From the NCBI RefSeq assembly GCF_037042905.1, contig NC_087247.1, positions 63,821,420 through 63,885,419 on the forward strand: 64,000 bases of DNA, written 5' to 3'. The notes beneath the pieces are model-generated. The model saw only the letters and a program-made list of their open reading frames with translations. It made no database searches and was not told where the DNA came from. Numbering within the stretch: position 1 is the first letter of the stretch; every line of letters starts with the position of its first letter. Shown here in pieces: positions 11,747 to 22,298 of this stretch. The DNA comes from Lytechinus pictus (taxonomy: Eukaryota; Echinodermata; Echinoidea; Temnopleuroida; Toxopneustidae). The position numbers and the translations under genes are program-made.

Positions 11747-11989
11747 CTTCTAAACTTGATATTTAAGCTCTGTATGGAACAAGATATGAAAATCACCTAA
11801 CAGGCAATGCGAGCGAAAATTGTATGTTCAATTCATTCAATTCATAGTATAGTGACATGAATGATTATTTTTATCTTTCAAGTCTTCCCCTTATCTTATT
11901 TTATTCACTCGTCCTCCTCCTCTTCTTTTTTCTCCTCTCTTTTCCCTCCTTTTTTTTTTCTTTCCCTTTTTTCCTTTTTTTGCTCCGCC

Positions 11990-12075
11990 AATAGGGGGGG
12001 GGGCGGCCCCCCCCTGGATCTGTCTATGTCCGGGGGGGGGGGCGGCCCCCCCCCCTGGATCTGCCTATGTCCAGT
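11990..12075. repeat. GC-tract direct duplication
   Basis: Two copies of a G run, CGG, C run, then TGGATCTG-CTATGTCC, about 50 bp apart. A T/C-rich tract precedes it (11890-11985). Confidence 0.7.
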
Positions 12076-12810
12076 CACTAGTTTGCAAGATCATGAAAAG
12101 TGCTCGTTAGAAAATATATTACCGAAAGAGGGCACTATAAAACCTAAATGATCAAATAATGAGTTCTGACTAAAAAATTTCTATGGCTAATACACTTTTG
12201 TTAGATTTGAATTTTATTTCGAAAATAATTAACATTATTCAGCCTTTACCAAAGCTACATGTAGGCTGCATATTAAATAGTTTGGATGCATTCACTTTAA
12301 AAAAGGATAGGGACACATAACCTCTGAAATATCATCTTTTTCCCTTTTCTTTTTTTTTACATATTTTACATTTTCCACTGTTATATCATTAAAAAAGAGA
12401 AAATGCAGAGACTGGTAAAATTCTACACTACATAGGCCCCCGCATATAGGCCTATTCTTTGGAGGCATGTTGCTTGAGCTTTGCATAATTGTAGGCCTAC
12501 ATATATAATGAATGTCCCCTTTTGTTCTTGCTTGATTTTGTTGTTTATTTGAGTAGTTGTTATACACTGATACGTATACTGATCGAACAGTTACACATTT
12601 CAACCGGCGGGCCTTAAGACTCTCGCTATCATCATCATGCTGGGAATCGGATTTCCTCCGAATTGAGCAGCATCAATCAAAGGGCCAGTAATCTTAATTC
12701 TTTGTCGCCTTTGTATACCAGCATTGTACATGATTGAGTCACAATGGTGGAGTGGGGGTAATCCAAATCCAGGAGCATAATGTTTTGTAAATCAGTGAAT
12801 GGTGTATAGT
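12076..12810. other. No gene seen
   Basis: AT-rich sequence without a defined repeat; a minus-strand open stretch at 12292-12603 has no recognisable content. Confidence 0.4.
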
Positions 12811-12964
12811 ACAGGGGCCGCGGAAGCGGGGAGGCTTCAGCCCCCCCCCCCCCCTTTCTCCAAAACCATGTACAAAAACGTAACAATGACCATACGATTG
12901 TGATTTTTTTTGCATGGTCAGCCCCCCCCCCCCACTAATTTGAAAACCGTTCCGCGGCCCCTGT
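12811..12964. mobile_element. 154-bp MITE with ACAGGGGCCGCGGAA inverted ends
   Basis: The left end ACAGGGGCCGCGGAA and the right end TTCCGCGGCCCCTGT are perfect 15-bp inverted repeats. The inside carries C-homopolymer runs. CAGGGG termini resemble hAT ends, but I could not fix a target duplication. Confidence 0.7.
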
Positions 12965-13075
12965 AGTAGTTGTGGAACCAGGGGCCGCTTCATAAAGCCG
13001 TTGTAAGCTAGTAAGAGCTAAGAACAAAATAAGAACGACTGGTGAACCTTTTTTACGCACTAAACCCCCGGGAGG

Positions 13076-13195
13076 CCGGGGGCAGTCAAATGTATTTCTG
13101 TACACATGCGTGACCAAATTATTTCCAAACACCCCCTAAACGAGTTTTTTTTTTCTCTGTGTCTAAAATAACCCCCTAAACACTATACTACTTAA
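13076..13195. mobile_element. Fragment of the CCCGGGGG...CAGTC MITE family
   Basis: The block GGGGGCAGTCAAATGTATTT, CTGTACACATGCGTGACCAA and CCCCCTAAACGAGTTTTT matches the element at 53741-54171. Only one end is present here. Confidence 0.65.
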
Positions 13196-13378
13196 AATCC
13201 ATCTTTATAATTATCCTTATGCGAACAGCTTTACACGTAAGATATACTAAATGAAAGTATTTTTGGTCCTTTCGTGCATAGCGCATCACGGCTTTTTGCA
13301 ATGATCTTTTCATTGTAATAAGAGGGTTTTAGCGATAGATCTATCCTTGGGATTGCACTTCTGAGGTCAATATAGTAA

Positions 13379-13976
13379 TTAAAGGGGAATCCAACCCAAA
13401 TAAAAACTTGTTTTTAAAATTAAGGAAAAGAAAAATCAGACAAGTTGATAGGTGAACAATATTTGACAAACAACAAGAAAGTTATGAATTTTTAAAAGTT
13501 GTAAATATTGGTAATCACTATACCCATGGAGACTTCAAATTGGCCGCATATGGGATGTCATAGTGATGTAAGGCAAGGACTACTCTTCCATGTACTCCAA
13601 TACATATTATGGCTAAAATGTCATTTTTTCCAAAAGTTTTATTTTAAATTATATTTTTCTTTCATGAGGACATAAAACAATATACTACCTGGGTTATATT
13701 TAGATTACTGCCCCAGGGGAAAGTGTACTTTATGAGAAAACCACAATCCCTGATAATAAAGTACATGGCCTATGGAAAAGTTGTCCTTGCCCCTTGTCAT
13801 AATTTACTTACCCAATTGCCAATTTGAAATCTACATAGTATTAGTGATCTCAATTTTATAACAGCTATAATTTTCTTCTTGCTTGTCCGATCTCTTTCAA
13901 ACTTTCACCATTCTCTTTAATTTATTTTCTCCTTCCCAATACAACATTGTATGGCCAGGGCTGGATTCCCCTTTAA
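13379..13976. mobile_element. MITE with TTAAAGGGGAATCCAACCC ends
   Basis: TTAAAGGGGAATCCAACCC at the left and GGCTGGATTCCCCTTTAA at the right are inverted. TTAA at both edges fits a piggyBac-like target site (inference). About 598 bp, no ORF. Confidence 0.75.
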
Positions 13977-14464
13977 GTATGGGTGGATTATGGTTTTACC
14001 AAGCCCCCGAAGCTACCGCCATTTTGTTTAATCCATTAGAAGCTAAAATAAGCCCTCATTAATATTAATTTCGTACGATGCTCCCTCGTCGACTGTGGTT
14101 TTGTACGTGTATTAGACAATACGCACATCAGCGCAATGACAAAGGTCAACTTGGCAAATTAATTAATGTATTCATTTTGTTACGCGCTCGTGACGCGAAG
14201 GATTCAGCGAATCAAGCAAGCGCAAATCTGAGACGATACATTGCGCTCAATAAAGTATCGATATCACAATCGATATCACTTAAAAACAAAGCATTGTTTG
14301 TATTGTGTCGTATAGGCCTATAAAGGGAAGATGAAAAGAGTAGTCTTCAAGTCGTGATTAGTTAAAGAGGTCTCAAGTGCTTTTGCCATCCCCAAATTGT
14401 CGCATGTTAAGATATACAGCAATCTTAGTTTTTAACAAATGTAAAGAATCAATATTAATTAATC
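13977..14464. other. No recognised gene
   Basis: Holds an 81-codon plus-strand open stretch (14078-14323) that I do not recognise and that has no splice context, plus a small TATCGATATCACAATCGATA palindromic patch near 14255. Confidence 0.4.
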
Positions 14465-14683
14465 AATATTAGGGGGGCCTACATTATACAAGCTCTGCTT
14501 TTCAGTTGGCCCTCCCTCCCTTTCAATCATTTATATTTCGATTTGATAATTGTCTATTGTAATTTTATAATGTTGTCAATTTTTGTATGTACTTCAATTG
14601 TGATTAATGTTACTTTGTCAATTGTATCATAATTGTAAATATGAAATTGAAAGTGGAAAATAAAATAATTGAATTGAATCTAG
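14465..14683 (+). mobile_element. 3' end of a non-LTR retrotransposon (LINE)
   Basis: GGCCTACATTATACAAGCTC and CAGTTGGCCCTCCC lead into an AT-rich 3' UTR with AAAATAAAATAATTGAATTG at the end, an (AATTG)-type tail. The minus-strand fragment at 36590-36845 shares the matching AATGCTTGTACAATGTGGGC block. Confidence 0.6.
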
Positions 14684-14994
14684 ACTCTGAATAGCCGGCA
14701 GAGGCCGCCGAACGGATCAAAGGGGGCTGTTGCACTGACCCAAAAGTCTTGTTTTCTTTTTTTTTTCTAGGGGGGGGGGGGGCGGGTGGGGGCAGAACAT
14801 GGTTATTACAATTTGATGGTAATTTTCACTGGTTGAGTATGGTTACTGAAAAAAATAACTGTCACCACTAATATAGTACATTTCTTGTTACAAATTTCGA
14901 GAAGCAAAAAAAAAAATCTTTTGTTCAAGGTATAATACGTAAGGGGCCGGCCCCGGCCCTCAAGGATCCCCGTGCCTGTTTTCTTCATCTGGCG

Positions 14995-15167
14995 TCCGTT
15001 TCATAATGAATTACAGCTACTAGTATTTAAACATCGCTGTTATTGTGATTACCGTGGTAACCTAGATTATGATTGTTTATAGCAGTTACCATCGTAGTTA
15101 ACTACGATGGTAACGGCTATATATAACCAATCATAATTACCATACTTGTAACTCATGATGAAACGGG
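14995..15167. mobile_element. Palindromic MITE with a 30-bp perfect palindrome at its centre
   Basis: The ends TCCGTTTCATAATGAATTAC and ACTCATGATGAAACGGG are inverted. Inner arms (ATTATGATTG... and ...CCAATCATAAT) enclose a perfect palindrome at 15085-15114 whose half is GTTACCATCGTAGTT. A single strand would fold into a long hairpin. Confidence 0.7.
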
Positions 15168-15719
15168 CCCCAGTTTATCATGTTTAATACGTTTCCTGTC
15201 CCCTCTATTCTCCAGCATTTCTTGCTCTGTTTTTCCATTTAATAATTTTCCCACTCACGTTATTTTGGTGCCGCCTTTCTCCTACATATATTTCCTTCTT
15301 CTTTTCCCACTTGTTATCTGTCTCTTGGTTACCATAATTCTCGTCTAATTTCTCTTCCACCCCTTTGTTCCTACTTCCCACCATTCGTGCTCTCTTACCC
15401 CCCCCCCCCCCCTCTAAATTATCTCTTCATATGTGCCCCTCCATTTCTTTCTCATCTCTTTTCAACCCCCGGCCCTTCTCATCACTCTTTCTCTCTCTCG
15501 ATCTCCATCTCATTTGAATTTTGCCAATTCCAAATCCCTTTCATTTTAGCTCTGTACAAATACTATATGAATACAAATGAAAGACATGAAGGCATTTTCT
15601 GGTTAGTTGTGAATTTTATTAATAGCCAGAAAAAATATCACATTATCAGAGGATTTAGCCTTACTTTTTTTCTTAAGCGTATGTTAATACTTTGAATCGA
15701 ACAAAAATGTTTTTTGTAT
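15168..15719. other. C/T-rich noncoding sequence
   Basis: Pyrimidine-rich plus strand with a C run at about 15400-15412. The 102-codon open stretch at 15387-15695 is low-complexity at its start and not recognised. Confidence 0.4.
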
Positions 15720-16370
15720 GCAGGGGCAGCGATCCTGGGTGGCACAGTTCCCCCTACTTTTTGAAGCACTGAAAAGTGCCTTTAATTTTATGTAAGAAAA
15801 ATGCCCCCTCACGAACGTGAACTGTGTCCCTTTCACCTGACGAGAACCTGTTTTAGGTGTTACCAAGTGCTCTTCCTTGTGTGCAAATTTTTACCAAAAA
15901 ATGCCCCCCGAACGTGTTCTGTGCCCTTTCATCATGAGGGCCCGTTTTAAGTGTTAAAAAGTACCCCCTCGCCTTCTTGTAAGTGCCCTTTCTCGAATAA
16001 CTGCCCCCTTTTACCCAAGAAAAGTGCTCCTAAAGAATGACGAGTGCCCTTTGAAACAAGAAAACAATAAGGAAATCCTTTGTGCATTAAGTTTAATAAT
16101 TCATGTGAGTGGGGGTAGATAAGCAGTTTCGTACACTACAGATGGAGGGGGGGGGGGGGGGGCTTGAAGGAATCTTGCCCCCCCCCCCAAAAAAAAAAGG
16201 GTGAAATATATCATTCTGAATATTTTGTCGAAATCTATCACAAAATTGGATTTTCTTTTTTAAAATGTCAAAATTTTGCTCTCTCGCAACTTCTTTAAAA
16301 TTTCACATAATACAGCATTTTCCCTGTGCCCCCCCCCCTACTTTCAACTTCACTTCGCCGCTCCTATTTG
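15720..16370. repeat. Composite repeat with GTGCCC units and G/C tracts
   Basis: The first part repeats AAGTGCCC...GAACGTG...TGCCCTTTC...GTTTTA-GTGTTA blocks of about 60 bp (15770-16050). The second part has a G run, C and A runs and a core (TTCTGAATATTTTGTCGAAA, CTATCACAAAATTGGATTTT) shared with 33092-33333, 52400-52860 and 54540-54640. Confidence 0.6.
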
Positions 16371-17003
16371 TATGTTTATAGCTTTTCCTTTTGCAACCAG
16401 TTTTAATGAAAATCGACAGGAAATTTCATACTTCATGAATTTGGGGTTGTGATGATAATTAAAAAAAAAAAAAAATTGGACTTGAAAAAAAAAAACCTTT
16501 TCCATCTTTATCAAGTGCTTCCTAAGCTAAGTCACTTTTCAATTTGTTGGGTTTCTTGAGTGAAAACATCTGTTACACCAGTCCTGCAGATTGAAAAAAA
16601 TAGAGAAAGAAAATCAATGAATTTAAATTAAAATTGTCATGATTTGTAAAACATAAATGTTTTAAGAAAAGTAAGACTATACATACCGCCGATACCGGTA
16701 TATAAATTTCTTCATCACATAACATAGGAAATCTTACTTCTACTAATTATAAACTTGTACTTCTACAAAGCATATCACTTAAACCTGTTCTATGCAGTTT
16801 GCATACCACTCTCCATTATAACTACATGTACTCTATAAAAAAAAAATGTCAGAGATTTCCCATAAATATGAATATATAAATTAACATATATAAATTATAT
16901 ATAATAGTCAGAATTAAAGATGATGTTTTGTTGCACAGAATATTTTGATCTGCGAATAAAAACGACACCTATCTATAACCTAACAAGTGGAATGCCTCTG
17001 GCC
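16371..17003. other. No gene seen
   Basis: AT-rich with A runs. Its last 30 bases are the conserved outer flank of the TIR repeat that follows, also seen at 25-45. Confidence 0.4.
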
Positions 17004-17940
17004 GTCTCACCTGCATCACGCGATTCAATATAGCAGCAGTGCTGATTTTGAAAACTACTATAACTCGCACAAGATGTTCAGTGATACTTGGTTACTCTTA
17101 TTTCCACGTTTTATGAACTAGACCAATACACTTATAGAGATATGATGGCAATTCAACAAATACCCCCAACGTGGCCAAAGTTCTTTGACCTTACATGACC
17201 TTTGACCTTGATCATGTGACCTGAAACTCGCACAGGATGTTCAGTGATACTTGATTACTATTATGTCCAAGTTTTATGAACTAGACCAACACACTTTCAA
17301 ATTTATGGCTGTAATTCAACAAATACCCCAATTTGGCCAAAGTTCATTGACCCTAAATGACCTTTGACCTTGATCATGTGACCTGAAACTTGCACAGGAT
17401 GTTCAGTAATACTTGATTACTATTATGTCCAAGTTTCATGAATCAGATCCATAAACTTTCAAAGTTATGATGGTAATTCAACAGATACCCCCAATTCGGC
17501 CAAAGTTCATTGACCCTAAATGACCTTTGACCTTGGTCATGTGACGTGAAACTCATGCAGGATGTTCAGTGATACTTGATTAACCTTATGTATAAGTTTC
17601 ATGAACTAGGTCCATATATTTTCTAAGTTATGATGACATTTCAAAAACTTAACCTTAGGTTAAGATTTTGATGTTGATTCCCCCAACATGGTCTAAGTTC
17701 ATTGACCCTAAATGACCTTTGACCTTGGTCATGTGACATGAAACTCAGGCAGGATGTTCAGTAATACTTGATTAACCTTATGGCCAAGTTTCATGAACTA
17801 GGTCCATATACTTTCTAAGTTATGCTGTCATTTCAAAAACTTAACCTCAGGTTAAGATTTGGTGTTGACGCCGCCGTCGCCGCCGCCGCCGCCGTCGGAA
17901 AAGCGGCGCCTATAGTCTCACTCTGCTATGCAGGTGAGAC
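17004..17940. mobile_element. TIR repeat built of 163-bp internal units
   Basis: GTCTCACCTGCAT at 17004-17016 and ATGCAGGTGAGAC at 17928-17940 are perfect 13-bp inverted ends. Inside, the block GATGTTCAGT-ATACTTG recurs at about 17073, 17236, 17398, 17561 and 17752, a period of 162-163 bp with the last unit lengthened by about 28 bp. A GCC-repeat (17868-17895) sits near the right end. No transposase ORF. No target duplication is visible at these ends. Confidence 0.75.
17196..17725. promoter_or_regulatory. Four perfect DR1 nuclear-receptor motifs in the repeat units
   Basis: TGACCTTTGACCT occurs at 17196-17208, 17358-17370, 17521-17533 and 17713-17725. It is the reverse complement of AGGTCAAAGGTCA, the consensus DR1 element bound by RXR heterodimers, HNF4 and COUP-TF. 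The sequence match is direct; any binding is inference. Confidence 0.45.
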
Positions 17941-18740
17941 AAAAACAGAATTGAAATGTTTTCTTCAAAGGCAGGTCTATTTGTTGCCTAAAAATATTGT
18001 GAAAACCCCCCATTATTAAAAATAATCACTTATTAACTCACTCATATAACTGCTGTAGGTTGTATTTCTCTTTGTGGTCCTATCACTGTTCTATTAGGCC
18101 TACTTCACCAATTGTTTATCATCATCAATCACCTCCATGGAAGTTGTAGAGCTGCATCATCTTATTGGACAAAATGTAAAATAATAAGATTTTAAAAAAA
18201 TTGTAAATCTACAAATATGAAATATGAATATCACACTAAAGAATGAATAAAATGAATTTTCTGAAATATAAAACATGAAAAATAAATATTGCTTTGTTTA
18301 TAAACAAATAGGAAATAAAAAGGCCATTTAAATAATAGTAGATCAAGGACATGACCTTATTTTATAAATTTGCCCAAGGTACATAACTTTTGGCATTGGT
18401 TCTATTTTAGACTCGAGAGAGTCGAGAGCCTGTATATATAAGAAGTGTATATTCAGTATAGATCCTACCTCTTAGCAGTGGCTCAGGTTATTTTTATTTA
18501 ATGTAAACATGGTTAACATTCATTTCAATGCATGTAATGTATCTGTAATTTTTATGGGTTAGTTTAACTTTTATACCTGGATGAGAATCTGCAAAATGAT
18601 ACATGCACTTATGATCATCATGTTTAACCATAGGTACTGGGTAGACCTCTACTGTTTTTCTTGTTCTTCAAACTCAACCTGTTTGTGAAAGAAAAGAGAG
18701 AACAATAAGTGTCAAGTGATCTCTTTCATGGCCGTATGTA
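17941..18740. other. No gene seen
   Basis: AT-rich; no repeat shared elsewhere in the window was identified. Confidence 0.4.
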
Positions 18741-19033
18741 CACTGTTAAAAAAAACCTGATTTTACAGAAAAAAAACAAGATTTTGCAGAAAGCAATAAC
18801 AAAATCGTTCTGTAAATTCATAAAACAGGAAGTTTTCTACAGAACAGGTCTGTTTAAAAAGAGGAAAATGGTGTTTTATGTAAGGAAATTTGTAAGGTTC
18901 CATACACCAAATACCAATTTCCTGTAATTTTACATGATATAATGTAAGATTATGCAATCTGGTAAAATTACAGGTGTTCTCAACCTCTGCTGCAGGAACT
19001 TCTTTTATTTTAAGAATAAATTTTCTAACAGTG
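18741..19033. mobile_element. MITE with CACTGTTA...TAACAGTG ends
   Basis: Inverted ends CACTGTTA and TAACAGTG, flanked by TA on both sides, which suggests a Tc1/mariner-type TA target. The body contains CCTGATTTTACAGAAA, AACAGGTCTGTTTAAA and CCAATTTCCTGTAA. A full inverted copy is at 60159-60439. Confidence 0.75.
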
Positions 19034-19310
19034 TAGGGGGAGGGGTTTGGGTGGGAGCTGAAATGTGAAAACCTTCATTAAAAAAAAGAATTTCATGAAA
19101 TCCTTCAATTCTACTTTAGAAAATGCAAAAAACAGCCCTAGGCAATATTGGTAGGTTCGGGCCCTCACTTTCTGAATGTCAGGTTTCTCTAATTTTTTTC
19201 ACATGTCTGCCCCCCCCCCCAAAAAAAAAAAAAAAAAAAAAAAAAATCTGCATCTTTTTATTCCGAATCTTACTTAGTTCATTTGATTTTAGCAACATAA
19301 TTTCATAATC
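19034..19310. repeat. Homopolymer tract
   Basis: A C run followed by a long A run at about 19210-19246, within otherwise unremarkable sequence. Confidence 0.7.
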
Positions 19311-20208
19311 TCATGCACTAGGTCTAGATCTATTTGTAAGGAAGTATAGATCTAGTCCAACCAGAATCAGTGCTGCGTGACAGCATTCATGTAGGCCCTA
19401 TCTAAATAAGGTCTAGATCTAGACTATCGATAGACTCTCGATCTAGATCTAGACCTAGATCAATGTAAAGCTAACCCTTCGGTGACTTTACCTAGATGTA
19501 TATCGATTTAGAAATTTTTGATGTCTGACTTTTATTCCTGGCTAAACCTTCATTGCCATTATTGACCGAGAGTAGATCTATCATCTAGATCTAGTCCTTG
19601 GTCCACCGACAGTCTAACCCAGGGAGCTCCCGCTGCGCGGGCGGGAGCTCCCTGGGTAACCGACAGTCATACTCATGTAAATGTAGTCGTTTAGGCCCAT
19701 ACCTACATCTAGGCCTAAAATTAGAGACCTAGATCCTAAGCCCTGGGGGTACGTGTCGAGGGTTGGGAAAGTATAAGTTAGATGACTAGATTTGAATTAG
19801 GTAGGCCCAGATAGATCTACGTACAAGCATCGATGGATAAAAGTAAAGTAACATAAACTGATAAAGTAAAATAAAGAAGAAAGACTAGGCTCTGTTAACC
19901 AGAAATTAGATCTTGATCTATTGATAATAAGAGTGAGACAAACATGCAGAGCAGCATGTTATTTCTAATACCGAGTCTAACTATATAAATAACAATAAGA
20001 ATTAAAATGGGTGGGGGCTAAATGCAGAAGAAGCCTGAAGTTATGCAAAATAAATTTGATATAGAAACTGACGAGAATCTAGTGAGGATTGAAACAATGA
20101 TGACAGGCATATCTTCTTCCACACTCCGCTTCACAGTATTCCTGACTGAGTCTCGATCTACTGAAGATAGATGCAGATCTCCTCTAGATCTAACGTTATA
20201 CAGTGTAC
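19311..20208. repeat. Region crowded with TCTAGATCT motifs
   Basis: Clustered copies and partial copies of CTAGATCTAG (about 19322, 19345, 19422, 19440, 19570-19590, 19728, 19812, 20175-20192). The motif is its own reverse complement. No gene is recognised; the LTR retrotransposon inserted at its right edge. Confidence 0.5.
19605..19668. mobile_element. 44-bp hairpin insertion between 10-bp direct repeats
   Basis: ACCGACAGTC occurs at 19605-19614 and again at 19659-19668. Between them lies a hairpin with perfect 17-bp arms (ACCCAGGGAGCTCCCGC at 19617-19633 and its complement at 19641-19657) and a 7-base loop. It is GC-rich in an AT-rich setting. The direct repeats look like a target duplication. 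Confidence 0.6.
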
Positions 20209-20634
20209 TGTTGTTCGAGTTCTCAGTTCGAACAATCTTAAAAGTGGAAATGTACTGCACAAAAGACGAAATACATGCATCACATATATTCAGTCAAAAG
20301 TATATTGACTCACCGTAAGTTCTGTCCCACGATGAATCCAGTAGAACAACTGAACAGGTAGAAAACAGCAATATAACTCAGCAATAACAACAGTATAACT
20401 TCTCAATAGGTTGGTTCCAGTACATCTCTCAGCAGTATCCAAAGATGGCGATGCCGTCTGCATCCTCCATCACGGGGTGTCGAATCCCTGCTTCTGATTG
20501 GTCACCTCTGGTGAAGTTGCACGCGATACTACATCTTGGCTTGCCATGAGGTCTCCAACAGCAGACGACTATGGTAGCAGACGACAAGGATCAGTAGCTG
20601 AAAACGCCAAATCGGCCTGGCCGTTTTCACTACA
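20209..20634 (-). repeat. 3' LTR
   Basis: 426 bp, identical as far as I can read to 28261-28686. The plus strand starts TGTTGTTCGAG and ends TTTTCACTACA. A GTTCGAGTTCTCAGTTCGAAC-like imperfect palindrome sits at this edge. Confidence 0.95.
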
Positions 20635-20648
20635 CTGCTCCCTTCCCA
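20635..20648 (-). other. Polypurine tract
   Basis: On the minus strand GGGAAGGGAGCAG directly precedes the 3' LTR, as expected for the plus-strand primer of an LTR retrotransposon. Confidence 0.75.
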
Positions 20649-22298
20649 ATTTTTTGAGGATCGATACGGGGATCTCTGAAGAAGCACTCAAACTCTGGAT
20701 GAGCAAGACCGTTGGAACCCGAAAGAAAGTCCCTCGGCCATGGCTACACCCATGAGGAATGCCAACAACCCCTATCTGAACCTAGCCAAAACACAGCAAT
20801 CAGTAGTTCTGTTAACCACCTTCGGAAACTGCTCACTCGGCACCCCCGCTTGGACATTGGGTCCTCACTAGAGCTTCCGCAGAGCACAGAGTATCCATGA
20901 CTCAACGGGATAAGAGCAAGGCTCCATGATCTAGACCGGAGTCATAGGCGAACCAAACCTAGTATTCACTTCCCATAAACTTCCCAAGGGCTGCAAATTA
21001 TGCCATGCCAGCCCACTGGGTAAACCACTAACCCAGTGCTTGGATACAAATCCTACGCACTCTAACTCTTCGACAACATCCTGAACTATCTAGAGCAAGA
21101 ATCTAAGTTATGCAAAACGCACTACATCAGACGGCAATAAGCCGCGATCATCAACCTGTATAAAATATACAACAGGGACGGCGCTCGTGTTCCAGATGTT
21201 CTCGAAGAATTATTCCAGAAGAGGAGAATTCTCCATCTTCCTGGCAAGTAATCACTGGCAAGTGGAACCATAAGTTCCAGGCTTACACACTTCATTCTAG
21301 CATGATCGGACACAATCCGAGACTAGTCACTAAAAGAAACTCTTTCCATAGAGAACCCCAGCCTACAAGCTCAGAGCAATGCTATTGACAATCCAGTACT
21401 GCACCACCAAAGCAGGGTTATCAGCATTTGGCAACTGCAATGCTCGGAGATCATTATGTCATTCTGAGTATCCATCTCGCCCTGGAAAGAACATCCTTTG
21501 TAAACCCATCTCGAACATGTTCATGGTACGGCTGCACAATCCAGCTGCCGACCGTACCTCAAGAAGTATTCTCCTTAACTGTCGTGGCGTTGGCAAAGAA
21601 GAATTCTTCTTGCCAGCCACTGCCACAGTAAGAGAAGACGGAAGCGAAACATGAAATATAACACCCGGTGCCTCAGGGTATATACTTAAATCACTTCACG
21701 ATCATCCACTTCTGACACAGTATCTAGTGAGGGCATATAGCTACTTAAAGCCAGCACAGCTCAAAAACTAGAACACTACGTTATCCAGGTCAGCTAACAC
21801 AGCTAACATCTGAATAGCACACAGAAGGATGCATCTCATCTTATAAGCACACCATCAGGAAACATTATAAGCTTCATGCAAGCTACTCAGCATCACACCA
21901 TAAGTCAGGCAAGAACATTCTCTCTACCCTACTCCTTGGAATGCCAGTCCTAAAGGCGAGCGAGGATAAGTTCTCTGCCCCTTCCTTAGTGGACTACTTG
22001 GCTCCACATTGAACACAGGATGGAAATGGGTTCCTTGCCTCACCCATTGGTGTTGCGAGGCTGGCACTACTAGACGACCGAAGGAATATCTCCAGTAATC
22101 TTTAACATGTTTCACATGATGGCATACCATTCAGTTACAGAGCGGGACATGAGGAATAATAGGGAAATACATAGCTAACACAGCTGACAACACAGTAAAC
22201 ATATATCTCAGAGTCCTAAAATCTGCCATGGACCAAGATACTCCGTTTGCCTAATTTCCATTTACCTTATCCTCACTACCCGTTCCGCTCTCCCACAA
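20649..22298 (-). other. Internal noncoding region of the LTR element
   Basis: Lies where RT, RNase H and integrase should be in an intact element. On the sense (minus) strand the open stretches are short (21122-21313, 21924-22130) and show no RT, RNase H or HHCC/DDE integrase motif. Composition is similar to the neighbouring coding part. Confidence 0.6.

Noticed and set aside
20649-22298. Hidden RT or integrase remnant
   Set aside because: I read both strands for YxDD-like, RNase H and HHCC/DDE patterns and saw none; open stretches are short.
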